DNA from: Marasmius tenuissimus
Lineage: Eukaryota; Basidiomycota; Agaricomycetes; Agaricales; Marasmiaceae
Length of the DNA stretch: 64,000 bases
Assembly (NCBI GenBank): GCA_029532415.1
Contig: JAQOTA010000036.1
Coordinates: forward strand, 289,293 to 353,292
Direction of reading: 5' to 3'
The position numbers and the translations under genes were made by a program. Under the pieces are notes generated by a model. It worked only from the letters and a program-made list of their open reading frames with translations, had not been told where the DNA came from and did not search any database. Each line of letters begins with the position of its first letter. Within the stretch, counting starts at the first letter, position 1. Shown here piece after piece: positions 43,956 through 56,323 of the stretch.

Positions 43956-46629
43956 TCAGAGCGTGTACTTGAACTCGGGCGCACGATCCCCCATCGCCCT
44001 GATCTCCTCCGGACTCCTCTTGATCCCTTGCTCCTCCTCTTCCCTGATTGTCGCGGCCTTCCGGTTATTTATGCGGTAGTAAATCGTTGCAACGATCGGC
44101 ACAAGAATCAATCCAATCCCGATAAACATCAACTCAATCCCATCTGAGATGGTGTACGTCAGGACCGGCGAATCTTGGAAATCTAATTCAACGGGATTAC
44201 TCACGTCCTACAAGGAACCGCGGCTTGTCCTTGTCCCTGTAAACATTGGAAGCAATAGCTCCGCTAAAGTTCCCAACACCGATGTGGAACGCCATCCCGA
44301 CAGCTCGCTTGTATTGGCCCGCTAGATTGTTTCCGAGCCTACACATACAAGATAGGAACGTTAAGCTGAGGCGGGGGCAGATGAAGAAGTTTTCATGAAC
44401 GTACCAAGCGACAATACCAGGGAAGCCTGCATAACTACCGGTGACGCAAAGGAATGTTCCAAAATACTTCGCACCAGGAGACACATCCGAAATTTGGATG
44501 GTAAACCCAATAAGTGCGATTATGAGAGCCGCATAGATGAAGGGTGAACGTATTCGGTATCTGTCAGAGTAGTGGGCGAAAGTGTAAAGCACGATGGCTG
44601 AGAAAAGAACGGCAGTGGGCCAATGGTACATGAACGGCGATGCATGAGAGACCTACTGGCGACGACGTATGGCGGAACTGTCAGCAGATTGCTGATGGCG
44701 GGAGGGTGTCCGAAGCTGAGAGATCACAGGAGGTTAGATGCTAGGAGGAATTCAGGGGACGGGCAACGTACTTGGAAATAATCGTCCTATGAATTGAAAG
44801 ATTAGCGAGCGACCTTTAGTTTTGAAACCTGGGAAGCTGACAACGCACGGTAGGAACAATGTGATCCCGTACACTTCAGATAGTGGGTGAGAAACATGTA
44901 TTTACGGTTTCCAGGAAAGAGGATAGCTCACACGGGCCAATGAGGGACATATAGATCAATACATGAACATAGAGCTGTAACCTCATGTCAGAAGTCGTCG
45001 AACAAGGCCTTATATCCACTAACCTGCCAATCGGTGAACGCTTGTATGATATACTTGACCGAGAAGCGCTCTTCCTCTCCAACGCTTGAGTTATCGTATT
45101 CTATCGAAGAATTCTTGAGGATACCTGCGTATCGAGCAAACGAGATACTCACTCTTTCTCCAGATAACAAATGCCCGTTCGTCAGGTGTGAGGAACGACG
45201 CCGTATCCGGAAAGTCCACCAAAACTAATTTTGGTCAGCGTGAACACGAGGGTAAGATACTGTGAGCAATTTACCAAGGAAGGCAAGAAGTCCAACAGCC
45301 ACAGTCGCTATACCCTCTAGGATCTAAGAATGTGGTCGCAATTAGTCACAAGGGGCAGGGCGAGAGGTTGGCAAGGTTTCCACGAACAAAGATCCAGGAC
45401 CAACCCAAAAGGCCTTGTGTTCCACTCATGAACGAGATACCAAAAGCAAGTAAGCCAGAAAATGCTCCAGCCAAAGTTGCAGCCCCAAAGAAGAGGCCAA
45501 TCCGGAACTGTAGCATGTGTCGCGGGTACCAGAGGGTCAAACTGACATAGTAATGCACGAGATTAGAGATTTTGAACTAAACTCGAAGCAAAGGACGCTG
45601 GACATACTAGTAGACCACACCTGGGAAGAGACCCGCCTCCCCTATGCCGAGCAGTACACGACACACAACGAGTTGAGGATAGCTTCACGAGAACGTTAAG
45701 AAAATTGAATGCGGCAAGAGAATGACATACGTACTTCTTGACCAGGCCCATCAATGTCCTTTCTACATGTCACAATTGATACTGAGACGGAAATGTCATT
45801 GAGACTCACATAATGACACCCCACAAGACCTGTCACCCCGCGTTGAAGTGAGAAATAACGCATGGGAACGGGTGGAAAACGTACCGTTATTCCTGGCAGC
45901 CAACTGGAGCAAAAGTGGGATGCGGTGAGCGAATTGAAGATGGCGTGCTCACTGCTCCCACGTCACGTCAGACTCACATTCGCGGTCGAAACTTCTTCAG
46001 GACTAAACTGGAAGCCGTACGGAGGTGAAAGAGGTCGATGAGCATCGCTCCGCCCGCTGCAGAAGCAAGGGAAAACGTTCAAATGTCCAACGTACTTTGC
46101 AGGGCATTCGAAGATGCAGTAGGGCTGTATGTATTGCTTCAGAACAATTCCACTATTCTAAAGGAACTGCGCTCACGATGAAGTACATCGTCTACGGTGA
46201 GCAAGTCAGAACCATTCTCTAATGGATCACGGCTATGTCACGCACCAAAGCGATGTTGTACTGATTCCCAACCAACCCAAGCTCCGTTACCAGTCCCTGG
46301 AGCCGAGCGTTACCTATGACTCGGATGTCAAAAATGGTCGACATCTCTCATCCCCAGTAAACACACCAATATTTCCTATAAAAAAGCCACATATAATTAG
46401 CTCGAGAGAACCGGTAGAAGGTTCACGGCTCACCTCTGTCTAAGAAGGACATGAGGTACATTAAGCAGAGAATCGGCATGAGTCTTCGATCAATCTTCCT
46501 CCAAAGCTTTGCTTCTTGTTCTTCGGTGAGTTTAGGTGGTGGTGAAACAGAGCTGGTAGATACGCTGTCCCGAGTTTCGAGCTTTGCGTCTTGCTCCTTC
46601 TCCTCGATAGATGCCGGTTTGGGAGACAT
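43956..46629 (-). CDS. MFS transporter, Dal5/Tna1 anion:cation symporter family
   Basis: Plasma-membrane permease of the fungal family that imports organic anions such as allantoate, nicotinate or small carboxylates. The ATG at 46629 gives MSPKPASIEEKEQDAK, then LTEEQEAKLWRKIDRRLMPILCLMYLMSFLDRG, the family's standard N-terminus and first helix. At about 46.1 kb an exon reads PYCIFECPA, and the next continues to VLKKFRPR, the conserved PxxxFExPxNxxLKxxxPR motif split by introns. GFQFSPEEVSTA follows near 46.0 kb. Late helices include YFGTFLCVTGSYAGFPGIVAW (about 44.43 kb) and GIELMFIGIGLILVPIVATIYY (about 44.1 kb). The C-tail is KRSPEEIRAMGDRAPEFKYTL. About ten or more introns. It could supply or export a substrate for the neighbouring oxidative enzymes (inference). 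Confidence 0.85.
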
Positions 46630-48555
46630 CCTGCAGATATGATGAAGGTGAGATGACAAGGGGGGGAAAGCGAAAGACCGCGTCGTTTCGGTCAGGTTTC
46701 GGTCCGAGAGAAACGGCAAGCCATCTAGATAGGACCGACTTAAGAGTGGATGAGAATAGACGAGAACCCATGATCTTCGTTTGACGGTAAGCATTCAATC
46801 TTGATTCAATTCCCTCCATGCCAAAGTCACCATAAACGGGACATTGAAATTGACCATGGAAGAGCTGAGAGCGAAGACTGAAAAACCAAGCGGTATGGAC
46901 TGTGCTGACCTAGAGTCATTCTAAATTGCCCTATTCAAGTCGCAGGGCATGAAAGGCGTGGACACTGGATTAGTACTGTAAGAACGGGCGCTAATGGGAC
47001 AATGAGAATCATGAATGACGCGTTTGTGGCCAGCAGCCCGCGTGCTCCGGCAGAAGCCCGGTCCGACTCCGACTCGTTTCAACTTTCCTTCACTCCTTAC
47101 CGGTACCACTTACTAGGCAAGCAAACGATGGCTTGGACATAAAAACTAGAAACTGGAATTTAGGAAGACTCAAGCGAACTCTCACGGCCTGTTTAGACGG
47201 CAACGAAACGACAGGTTTCATCTGTTTACTACGCCCCACCGCAGACCCGTCGCCCATCACCTCCAACATCTTCCTCAAACTTCCTCTTCTTAGCAATCAT
47301 CAGCAGCATTTTCCACCAAGAAACCCATCCAGATTAGACCCGACCTCGTCGCGTTGTTCCTTCTCATCCTCAGAGAATATGGAAGCAGTCTCGACTTCGA
47401 TATCGTATGGTAATTGTGGCTTGCACAATGAAAGAGTCGCAGCCGACGCAGCTGCGGAGAGTGTATCAAGGGGGACTCGGAAAACAAACGGCTGTTAGAG
47501 GAGCATAGGTATAGATTCTCGAACTTCTTCGTTGAGACACGACCGTTCCTCGCCGCCCGGGCATACCAAGATGACCCTCTGTCTCCCGATCCGAAAGCAG
47601 GCAAGACAGCACCACGAGGTTCGAGGTTTCTGCTCATCACGAACGGGTATATTCGATGCCTCATCGACATCGATCTCAGCCGGTGCTGCAGCGAGGTCGA
47701 CAAAGCCTGTCACTGTGGCTGTGGCTGCATCTTGAGTCAAAGAAGTACTCAGAACCTGCCTCCCACTTCGCCTCCTCACGTACCTTCCTCCTCACGTACC
47801 TTCCTCCTCACGTACCTTCCTCCTCGTCTTCCACCTCCCCTCAAACACCTTCTCAACTCATTCAAGGTCTCCCTACTCTCGCCACAATCTCCTTCCTTCT
47901 CGGTCTCACCTCAACATTTCCAAAGCTCTTGACCCCACCTAACTGGCTCAACGCCTCCGTCAAATCCTGCTTATAATGCCTCACAGAACGAATCCTCGAC
48001 GAATACCTCAATATGCTAATCGTTGCCGTCGACTCCTCTTCATGAGATGAAACTGGAATGACGCAGCTGACCAGGTAGTGAAATCGAGCTGGGTTGAGAA
48101 GACGAAATTTTTCCGGAGAGCTGTGAAGGCAGCAGCGCCATTGTGGACGATATCCATTACGTCGTTCGAGGTGAGTGTCGCAGCGGAGGATGCGAGGCCT
48201 ACTCTCTTCTTGCCCTCGCCATCAAGTCGGTACTGCCTGAAGTAGGAGCGGAAGTGAACTTGGAACCCAAGTCAGTGGAGGCAGACAGGGCTCGAGCTCC
48301 GAACCGGGTAGCATTCACCAGCGAGGCCAAACCAGCGTGAATGGTATCGCGAGTCCAATGGCGGTGGACGGTGGAAGGGCGCCCTGATGCTCTCACGTTA
48401 CCAGGGGAGGCAATAGAGAAGTCGTACCAGGTGTCGACGTGGAAGCGGTGGAGGCCGACGAAGGAGGCTGAGATTGTAAATAAACGAATGCTACGATAAC
48501 TAAAGGTTCAATGAGATGCCCTCACAACTCCTGCTACGCCACAGTCATTTGAACT
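46630..48555. other. 1.9-kb gap with degenerate frames and a short tandem repeat
   Basis: Several frames of 60-140 codons occur on both strands, overlapping one another, none with a recognisable domain or convincing splice chain. A plus-strand frame ending LQGLPTLATISFLLGL-like text (about 47.85-47.97 kb) followed by short open pieces to about 48.05 kb could be the remains of a decayed gene. I do not call a gene. Confidence 0.4.
47770..47826. repeat. Short tandem repeat, 16-bp unit
   Basis: Three full copies and a partial copy of the unit CTCCTCACGTACCTTC lie head to tail on the plus strand. Confidence 0.85.
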
Positions 48556-50214
48556 CTACTGCGGCAGCTTGTATCCACCCCTCCAGAGCTTCTGGAATGT
48601 TCCCGAGGAATCATACTTCTTTCGAATCGCCCGCATTCTATTCAAATCCTGGGGCAGGACTGAGCGTTCGTACACGCGCTGGTCCTCATTCGCGTAGTTG
48701 AGGTAGATGAAGTCGTTCAGTATACCGCGCCTGCGAGCCTCTTCTTCACCCCAAGTGCCGAAGGCGTTGGTAGCGTTTCTCATAACAGCTTCGTCCGCAG
48801 GGTCCGTCCAAGTAATCAGGATAAGAATGCCTAAGGTTGAACAGACCGTCGCTTATCAGAATGGAGAGGACAAGAAGTAATCCGGGAGACTCACAAACGA
48901 GATCATCGTTTGACTGTTTCAGAGTATTGTAGACCGGAGTGCCAGCTGCTGCCTCGATGTAGCTCTTTTGGAATGATTGGATACTCATAGTCGTCGTAAG
49001 ACCTTGTCGGTCCTTCAAAGGCTCGAAGATCTTGTCTCCCATGGCATGCAAATCCACGAAGAAATCCGTCGCGACTTTTGTGGTGAACGTGAACCAATGA
49101 GTCCGGGCAGTTGATGCGAGCGCGGCGGCGATCACTTCGTCTACGACATCATGAGTGCTGCCCACTTTCTCGGAGTGCACAATAGCTGCGGCAGAGGACA
49201 TGTTTGACAGAGGAACCGCATCGAGGTTGGTTTGAACGGACAGGGCGACATCCGCCCCGTCGGCGTAGTTGAGAACAACAGACTTGAAGTCTTTCCTGTT
49301 CTGCTCATCGTGAACGTATTCCGCAAAGTTTGTGAGAAGTTCCGATTCGGTAGAGTCGGTCAAGGGGTAAACCGACACCTCTCCCCATATCGCTGGAGAA
49401 GAGTAAGTGTGCATGTCGAACCGGGTGACGATACCGAAGTTTGAACCAGCGAGCTTCAGAGCCCAGAACAAATCCGAGTTTGTGGCGTTGTTCGCGTTGA
49501 CAATACGCCCGTCTGCAAGCACGACCTCGTAGTTAAAAACGTTGTCTGCACCAAAACCTTTATCGACCGACGCGAAGGCTATACCGCCTATGCATAACGA
49601 TCAGAGTATGAACTACAAGGTAGTATTTCGGCACGAAAGCTTACCTCCCAAAAGGAAACCGCCGACGCCAACAGCGTTGATTCTAGCGCCAGTAGTCGAC
49701 ACGTTGAGTGGGGCCATTGCGGCGTACACTTCTGTCCATTGCGAGCCGGGTCCCAACTTGACCGTCTGGTCCTCGACCGAGATGTCAATCTGGTTTATCT
49801 CTCTGAGATCGATGACGAATCCTCCGTTCATGTTTGATGAGCCCTTCCACGACATGTGGCCGCCAGAGGCAACGGCAAACGGACACTGGCTAGCCTTCGC
49901 AATCTTCACGATACTCGAGACATCTGAGGCAGAGCTAGGTCGGACCGTGCAGTTTGGGAATAGTTCTTGTTGTTGGAGGGAATAATACATCGCATGACGA
50001 GCATCGTATTCGGGGGTACCGCGTGCAAAGACCTTGGATGATAACCGGGCGCGGAGAGCATCGCACTCCACGACTCCATGTCAGCGACTGAGGGTATTTC
50101 AAGTCGTTCAATACTTACACATTTAGACCCCACGACGGAGTCAGGTTGATCTTGGGCTGATACCCCGAGGTACAAAGGCACCAGGAGCAACAGAAGTCTG
50201 ACGGGGGACAACAT
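48556..50214 (-). CDS. Secreted BBE-like FAD-linked oxidase (paralogue 1)
   Basis: Flavoprotein oxidase of the berberine-bridge-enzyme/6-hydroxynicotine-oxidase family (FAD_binding_4 plus C-terminal BBE domain). The ATG at 50214 gives a signal peptide, MLSPVRLLLLLVPLYLGVSA, so it should be secreted or enter the ER. An intron after GSKC joins to CDALRARL. The FAD domain has SSIVKIAKASQCPFAVASGGHMSW (His of SGGH is the expected covalent FAD site), then GPGSQWTEVYAAM and INAVGVGGFLLGGG. No Cys is present at the usual second attachment position, which suggests single covalent linkage. The substrate domain runs to the C-terminal BBE motif FIYLNYANEDQRVYERS and FQKLWRGGYKLPQ; stop at 48556-48558. 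A tiny 5' exon (50288-50298, ATGTCTGCAGG) could splice in frame to this ATG. It is a close paralogue of the gene at 57945-59664. The substrate is unknown. Confidence 0.9.
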
Positions 50215-50806
50215 CCTGGGGGAGGAGAAAGTTGGATACGATATTCAACTTGTCGCTATCCTTAAGTACTTGACAAGAAAAACTCACCCTGCAGACATAC
50301 CAGCTATAGTCTGGTTGCCTGACTGTTGCCGAGAAGTAATGCAACCAAGTATTGCTGCCAGGTGGTACGCCCTGGGCCTGTTTCACGAGTATGTATACAG
50401 AGTTCATGATCCATACTCCGCGGTGTGCTAGATTGCGGGAACCCAGGTGACAGCTAACTAGGCCTACCGGAGACCTTGATGGAGCTGACGGTTGTGATGG
50501 ATTCGGACTCCCACACCTTCGCCATTTAATGTAGCTTACGGGCCGAACGAACGGGTCTCCAGGAACCACAGATGAATTGATGATACTGACCGCACGGATA
50601 GATTGTGTTCTAACTTCTGACTAGTTACTCTTGTGATTCTGACACAGAGGAGGTCCCGATCTGCCGCCGACAGGCCACCGGTTGTGAGTGAAAATTTGAC
50701 ACCAAAATAACAGTACAACACTAGAACACATACAGACTAGACTACGGCCCTAGAGCAAGACCCCGGAGGAATGTGCAATAACTTTAGACATCGGTACGCC
50801 TACGCA
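50215..50806. promoter_or_regulatory. Promoter region of BBE-like paralogue 1
   Basis: 590 bases between the BBE start and the stop of the upstream 7TM gene. On the minus strand a GTGAGT at 50287 and a CCCCCAG ending at 50216 bracket a probable 72-nt intron just before the BBE ATG. Confidence 0.5.
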
Positions 50807-52563
50807 TCAGACTCGGCGAAATACGTCGTTCGAGGACGCTTTGGAGATTTCGTACTTGAAATAGGTCGTCAACATCAACGTGGCTCGTGTCTGAATCAGT
50901 GCAGGAATACCGACCTGGCTATCAATACGAGTATCCGTTGTCGTGTGTTTGGAGATATGAACCGGATGAACTGGAACAGTTGAACCGGTACCCCTTGAGG
51001 AGCTCAGACCAGACACCACCGTCAATCCATAGCTGTTTTTGTCGTGGGAACCGGGATGGGTACTGTTAGCCCAGTTCGTCGTATGTATGTCGGCTCCAGT
51101 TTGCCTTGCATTGAGACTCAGCAATAATGCGTTGGAGTATCTGGTGATAAATGAGTCTACGTCCCAGGTCAATTACTATCAGCCGAGTCTTGGGCTTACA
51201 GGCTCGAAATGGATCTGTCGCTGCAGAACGGGAGGGAATGTCAGAGTTTCGATCTGAGACCACCATACCCGATCACTCACAAGATCATATAGACGAAGTT
51301 GGTCGGGTACAACACGAACAGGATCAAGTTAATCAACTGAACGACGAAGGTTATCGTCCCAGTCTCGACAGAGCGCACAATAAGACTCTTGACAAGAGTT
51401 TGCGTGCGTGCAACCGTAGACTCTCGGCTGTATTGAACGAGCTGCATGTTGTCAACAAAGAGAACGCAAACGCAACTTGCTAAAGCTCACAATGGTAGTC
51501 ATGGCCGCTGCAATAATTAGATCGCATATGACAGCCCCGATCAACCAAGCCTGCAGTCATATGAGAGACGGTGAGAGACTTCGAGTGTACAGATCGACCC
51601 AACTCACCTGGTCAAACTTTGTGCCCTGCCTCAGAAGCTCTACGCCAGCCGCATCGTTGCCTGCACGAAGGTACTGGATAGGGAGGGGAGAAAAGTCGAG
51701 TCGGTGTCATGGCCAAAGATACCAGATGTGAAACACGTACCAAGCCAACTGCAGTTAGGCAGGACGCACATTGTTCCAAGGCGAGCTGGAAAACCAAAGT
51801 TCAGATATACCAACAGAGGGCAACTGCGTCATGCACTCACCAAGACAATAAGGATTGCGGCAATCTTGACAACGATGCTGCTTTTGCGCAGTGAGTAGAC
51901 CCTCCTGTTGATTCTGTTAGCATGGATCGGTCACCGTGAGTCAACGGCGCGTACCATGCAAAGAAAATTTGGACCGTGGCAGAAACTATTGGGTTGAGTT
52001 ACCGAAAGTCAATGAGACTGCAACGAGACATACCAATCCCTGTAAGCATAGTGTGCACGGCCGTACCAGCCTGTGGAGATGGAAGGCCGTTCTTGACACC
52101 GACTCCGGTGACAAAAACATCCCAGCAGAACTCGTGCATCAAGATGATTTGTGTAAAGTTCAACAAGTAGATCACGAAGACTGAGAAGAGTGTTGTAAGG
52201 ACCAAGAAAACGCTGGAGAAGAGTGATACTTGCCCACAAGTTTGAACACGATCGAATCGCGCGGGAAGTTCTTCCGGTATGTGTCTGGGGAGGGAGATGA
52301 ATACGATAGCAGAACCAAGAGAAGAACACACTGACAGACTTGGATGGTCAAAGTCGTAAACAGCATACAACTGATACTCAGAGCTGGGATCTGTAAGGAA
52401 ATCCGGTCAATGTCTGTTATTGCTGTGGATGCTAGTCAGTACGCACCAGAGGTCCCGTTCTGTGAAATGAACGCAAATTGAGGACAGTACCGCGATGAAA
52501 GGTTGTATGGACTTACATGAGTGCGGATGGGCGCACCACCATCTCGGGAGTCGTCGAGCTCAT
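50807..52563 (-). CDS. Seven-transmembrane protein of the DUF6534 type
   Basis: Mushroom-expanded membrane protein with the usual DUF6534 layout. The ATG at 52563 gives MSSTTPEMVVRPSAL; a short exon continues ITGPL and then IPALSISCMLFTTLTIQ, matching the family's GPL(L)IG first helix. Next come TYRKNFPRDSIVFKLV, VFLVLTTLFSVFVIYLLNFTQ, HTMLTGI, VICDLIIAAAMTTI (the DxLIA motif), then RTQTLVKSLIVRSVETGTITFVVQLINL. The C-terminal signature SNALLLSLNARQ precedes a polar tail ending SSNDVFRRV (stop at 50807-50809). It contains many short introns, so exact borders are approximate. It has no enzymatic motif and its role is unknown. It lies between the BBE-like oxidase and the P450. Confidence 0.82.
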
Positions 52564-54060
52564 GGTGGGTCAGGGTCGAGGTGGTTCGTCATGCGTAAGC
52601 CACGACAATGTCTTTATACGAGACATAGATTTTTGTCGTGCGGCGATATTGATCATTGAATACATTTGCCACCGACCGTTCTAGGAAAAATCGGCCGTAC
52701 AAATCGCAAAACTCCGGTATCCGTAATCACGGGTCCTGTTATTATCAGAATGAATACCTTGTTTCGTTGATCTTCTCACCTAGGTTAACATGCTTATCAG
52801 GGGAATCCACTTCTTTGGCCGACGCCAGGTAACGCATACTCAGTTGAAGTTTACTGAGGTTTCAGCACACTCTAGCTTTGGGGAACGGTCCCCAATCTTC
52901 GCGACCCGCGGTGATCTTCGAGAGAGACCTTATGGAAGAAGGGAGGATGAGAGAAAAGTCGGCAATTGAGCGTAGACTTGCTCGACATCGATCAAAAACG
53001 CTGACACAGAAGATTGGGGTTTGACAACAGGCAGGAGGTGCTTGCCGATTTCCTGGTCGTCGTAGACTCGGCGGTAACAGGAAATTGCTCAACCCCTGAG
53101 TAGAGAATAGATAGATTGAAACGGATCAGATTCCCATCACTGGAAGCAATGATGCATGATGTACTCACGAGTTTCCTCCATGTATCGCACAATGTAATCA
53201 TTGATCATCAGATGAGGCCACTGTGGGCGGTGTGGGGAGACCATTGATATTGTTTTCGTCGCTGTAACATGTTTCTTCACGGGCCCGTGAACGTCGTCAC
53301 GACTGGACATGGACGAAGGGAGCATGCGGTTTCCAGTGACCAATGTGAACACTGGAGCATCTTTTCAAATGCAAGCCGAACAGAGATTCGCTCACTACAA
53401 GAAGTCAGGCGTACCAAGTACGATGCCATGATGCATCAATAGCTTGCGCTGTTCTGAGCGTCATGATCAGCTCGTGGTCGCAGATATCTAGGGGCTGGAT
53501 CTGTGATGAACACGAAGGCGACCAATGGCGGGGACGGCGGGAACGATGAATGCAACAGTTCAGCGTCTCGTTGTGCCAGCAGTAGCACCCCGCAAAGTTC
53601 TCACGGTGGCTCTGAAAACGTGAGGATAGCCCCAGTAGACTAGCTCCCTTTCTTGGATCGCTGGGCTCTTCGCCGCGTTCTTTGAGACCCCATTTGAACG
53701 ATAGTGTCAGAAGGCACACGTCGTAAGATATCATTGGACGCAGAGCAATGAGTTGCCAGCCCCCAAGAGCATTTTGGAAATCACGACCGAGCCGGTTATT
53801 AGGTCATGCTAGTAAGTAATCCGCTGTAGCTTGGCCCCGACTCTCATTGAAGGCGAGCTAGCGAGCTGGACGACATATGGAGTACCCCAGATGGCCAGTA
53901 CACGATCTCAGACTGAGTTGGACTGAAAATATCCAACAGAATCCTTTGAAACTAATCATGTTTGGGGAATCGAGGCTTGAAGCACTTAGCAATCATCATG
54001 CATAGATTTGCGCCCAACTATCTTACCAATTACGATAAATAAATTTGCTGTTAGCCTTTT
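52564..54060. other. 1.5-kb gap containing a possible P450 relic
   Basis: No intact gene. The minus-strand frames in the middle are described separately as a possible cytochrome P450 remnant. The remainder is AT-rich intergenic sequence. Confidence 0.4.
53137..53600 (-). pseudogene. Possible decayed cytochrome P450 fragment
   Basis: Minus-strand frames 53590-53405 and 53352-53137 contain pieces that resemble the N-terminal third of benzoate/pisatin-type P450s: PLDICDHELIMTLRTAQAID (compare the family's isisDPelimtlY stretch) and SSRDDVHGPVKKHVTATKTI with NDYIVRYMEETR (compare the C-helix and following region). The frames are not in register, contain stops, and no heme-binding or ExxR part follows. 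This rests on pattern resemblance alone. Confidence 0.3.
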
Positions 54061-56323
54061 TTAGGTCGATTTGGCCAATCCCTGTGACCCTTCGAATCGA
54101 GGAGTTATCTCGCAATTGAACGGTAACGGGTAACTGATACCATGGACGAGCATGGACGGCGCACAACATTTAGTTTCCGCTGATCGGAGCGGAAAAGTCG
54201 AAATCTCACCTAAAAACCCCTGGTCCGTCGGAGTAATTTTCCGGTACATCCATCTCTTTCCCTGTCTCAGGGTCCTTGGGTTTGTTAATCTTGAAGCATG
54301 CCAAAACCGTCGCGATTGTCAACCAAACAACTGCGTCGGCGAGATGGCGGCCCGCGCAGACCCTAGACAGTGTTCGGGTGGTCCCAAGTTAGACGATAGT
54401 GAGGAAGATTGGGTGGGGACTCACCTTCGACCAAACCCGAAAGCCACGATCAAGTTGTCATCGTTGAGTTTTCCGTCTGCGCCGAAGAAGCGTTCGGGTT
54501 TGAAGGCGTCTGTATCCGGGCCATAGCGCCGCTCGTCGCGTGTTATAGCCCTAAATTTTCGTGGTGTCGCGTCAGATCTGTAAGGATAGCTCCGCAGCAT
54601 TGACAGCGTGCATACCAGATGTTACCCATAACCAGAGAGCCTGTGAGACAAGTAGCATGGTGTGAGCGCACATCGGCAGCATTCAGCGGGATTAAACTAA
54701 CCCTTTGGTATGTAATAGTCCTTGTAGACGTCGTCCTCCGTGTTCATATGAGCCCCACCTGGAGAATCGATTTATTGAATGATTTTTGTAACGCGAAAGG
54801 AACTCACCAAGCGGTCCCGGAGGATGCCATCTCATCACCTCCCGATAGATTGCCTCTATGTAAGGCAGGGACTTGCGATCTTCGTAGGTCGGGAGACGAT
54901 CTCTCCCAACAACCTCGTCGATCTCCTTTTGAGCCTTTGCCTGAGAGTTAGGGTTTCGTGTCATTGCAAGGAAGAATGTCGTGACTGAAGACAGAGTCTA
55001 GTGAGGGCGCTTTAGAAATGAATCAGTGAGCAGACGAAGGCAAAGTGCGACTGACCGTGTCTGCAGAGGCTGAGAGGGAATTAGTCCTATTCATTCGACG
55101 GAAGCTGTGTTAGAAAGCTCACCAACGAAGGAACCCGATGCCACGTTCTTGATTCTCTCAACCTCGTCGGCAGAGTGCCCTCCTTGTGCGATACCCCTAC
55201 GGAGGACATTGGCAACTATAGAGTCATTTTCCCGACCCGCTTTCTTCCTCGCAGAATTGTGAGCACCTGCCAATTGAAGAAGTTTGTGGCCACCTACGAC
55301 ATCCTCCTCCGCGTGTTTCAACGGCTCATTTCGCAAGGCATCGATGTACCCGCGAGTTTGCTCGATGAATGCCCTCATCGGCCCAAAAAACGGTACCCAT
55401 TTCGGAATGTTGGGGATGAATGGACACCACGCGAGCATTGTGACGAATTTAGGATGCATGGCCTCATCGAGGGTATGTATGGCTTTGACCGCGATGCGGA
55501 GGAGAGGATCGTCGGTTGAAGTCACGACAATTCCGTACATAATCCTGAGAACCGGGCTGGCGGAGTACCTGGTATAATTTCGTTTGTGGTCAAGACCTGG
55601 TTAGGCCGATGACGAGCGGAGCGAACGTACACATAAAGATGATCTTGAAATTTTTCTGGTTGTTCAAACAGCCGTTCCACCAGTGCGTTGGCACAGAGGG
55701 TAATCGAAGGTCGAAGCATCTCTTCAACCGCGAGACGCCTGAAAATCTGTTGATGGGTCCTTCGTGACTGTCGCCATTCGTCTGAGTACGGAATGAGACC
55801 TGGATCGAGCGATGAATGGCTATTCAATGCGAATGAGAAGAAAAGACACTTGCCGGGATGGAAGCTCCATCCTGTTCTGTAATGATAAGCGTTAGTGACA
55901 GACTCAGGTATGACTATCGGAAAGAACAAACATTTTTCCAGCTTCGGCATATGGCCTGCTTGAATAGATCCGGGAACGTTTCTCGAGTAGCTCGTTAGCA
56001 GCTTCTAAATTATTGAGTAGAATGAGGTGATCTCCGAGTGCTTCCAAATGCACGATGTCCCCTGTGATTATAATGACGACAACAGTCAGTGTCTTTCCGA
56101 CCACGCGAGAATAGAGGTAAACGAGACCATATTCTTTTGCCCACTTGTTGTAAGTAACCCAAGGTTTCTTATCGGGGATATCCTTCATATTTCCCGTAAT
56201 GAATCCACTGGGTGGTGGTCCAGGAGGATAGTTCCGACGTCGACGGTCATTGAAATTCTTGAGTCCAAGAGAGACGAGGATTGCTACAAGAGCAGAGGAT
56301 ACAAGAAGGAAGTTCTGGGGCAT
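54061..56323 (-). CDS. Cytochrome P450 (CYP64/O-methylsterigmatocystin oxidoreductase-like)
   Basis: Microsomal heme-thiolate monooxygenase. The ATG at 56323 gives a membrane anchor (MPQNFLLVSSALVAILVSLG), then the proline hinge YPPGPPPSGFITGNM. Exons continue with ELLEKRSRIYSSRPYAE, TGWSFHPGLIPYSDEWRQSRR (joined across a GC-AG intron at 55800-55853), the I-helix ADTTLSSVTTFF (split by an intron at about 55.04 kb), ExxR in YREVMRWHPP (about 54.84 kb), and the heme loop FGFGRRxCAGRHLAD (about 54.35 kb). The final exon ends FEGSQGLAKST with the stop at 54061-54063. All key residues are present, so it should be active. The substrate is unknown. It faces away from the BBE paralogue 2 gene. Confidence 0.9.

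Noticed and set aside
47770..47826. Tandem repeat considered as a CRISPR-like array
   Set aside because: The units are contiguous with no spacers, and the genome is fungal; it is an ordinary minisatellite.
47133..47976. Several 100-codon frames on both strands in the 46.6-48.5 kb gap
   Set aside because: They overlap each other, show no domain and no consistent splice chain. I cannot choose a coding strand.
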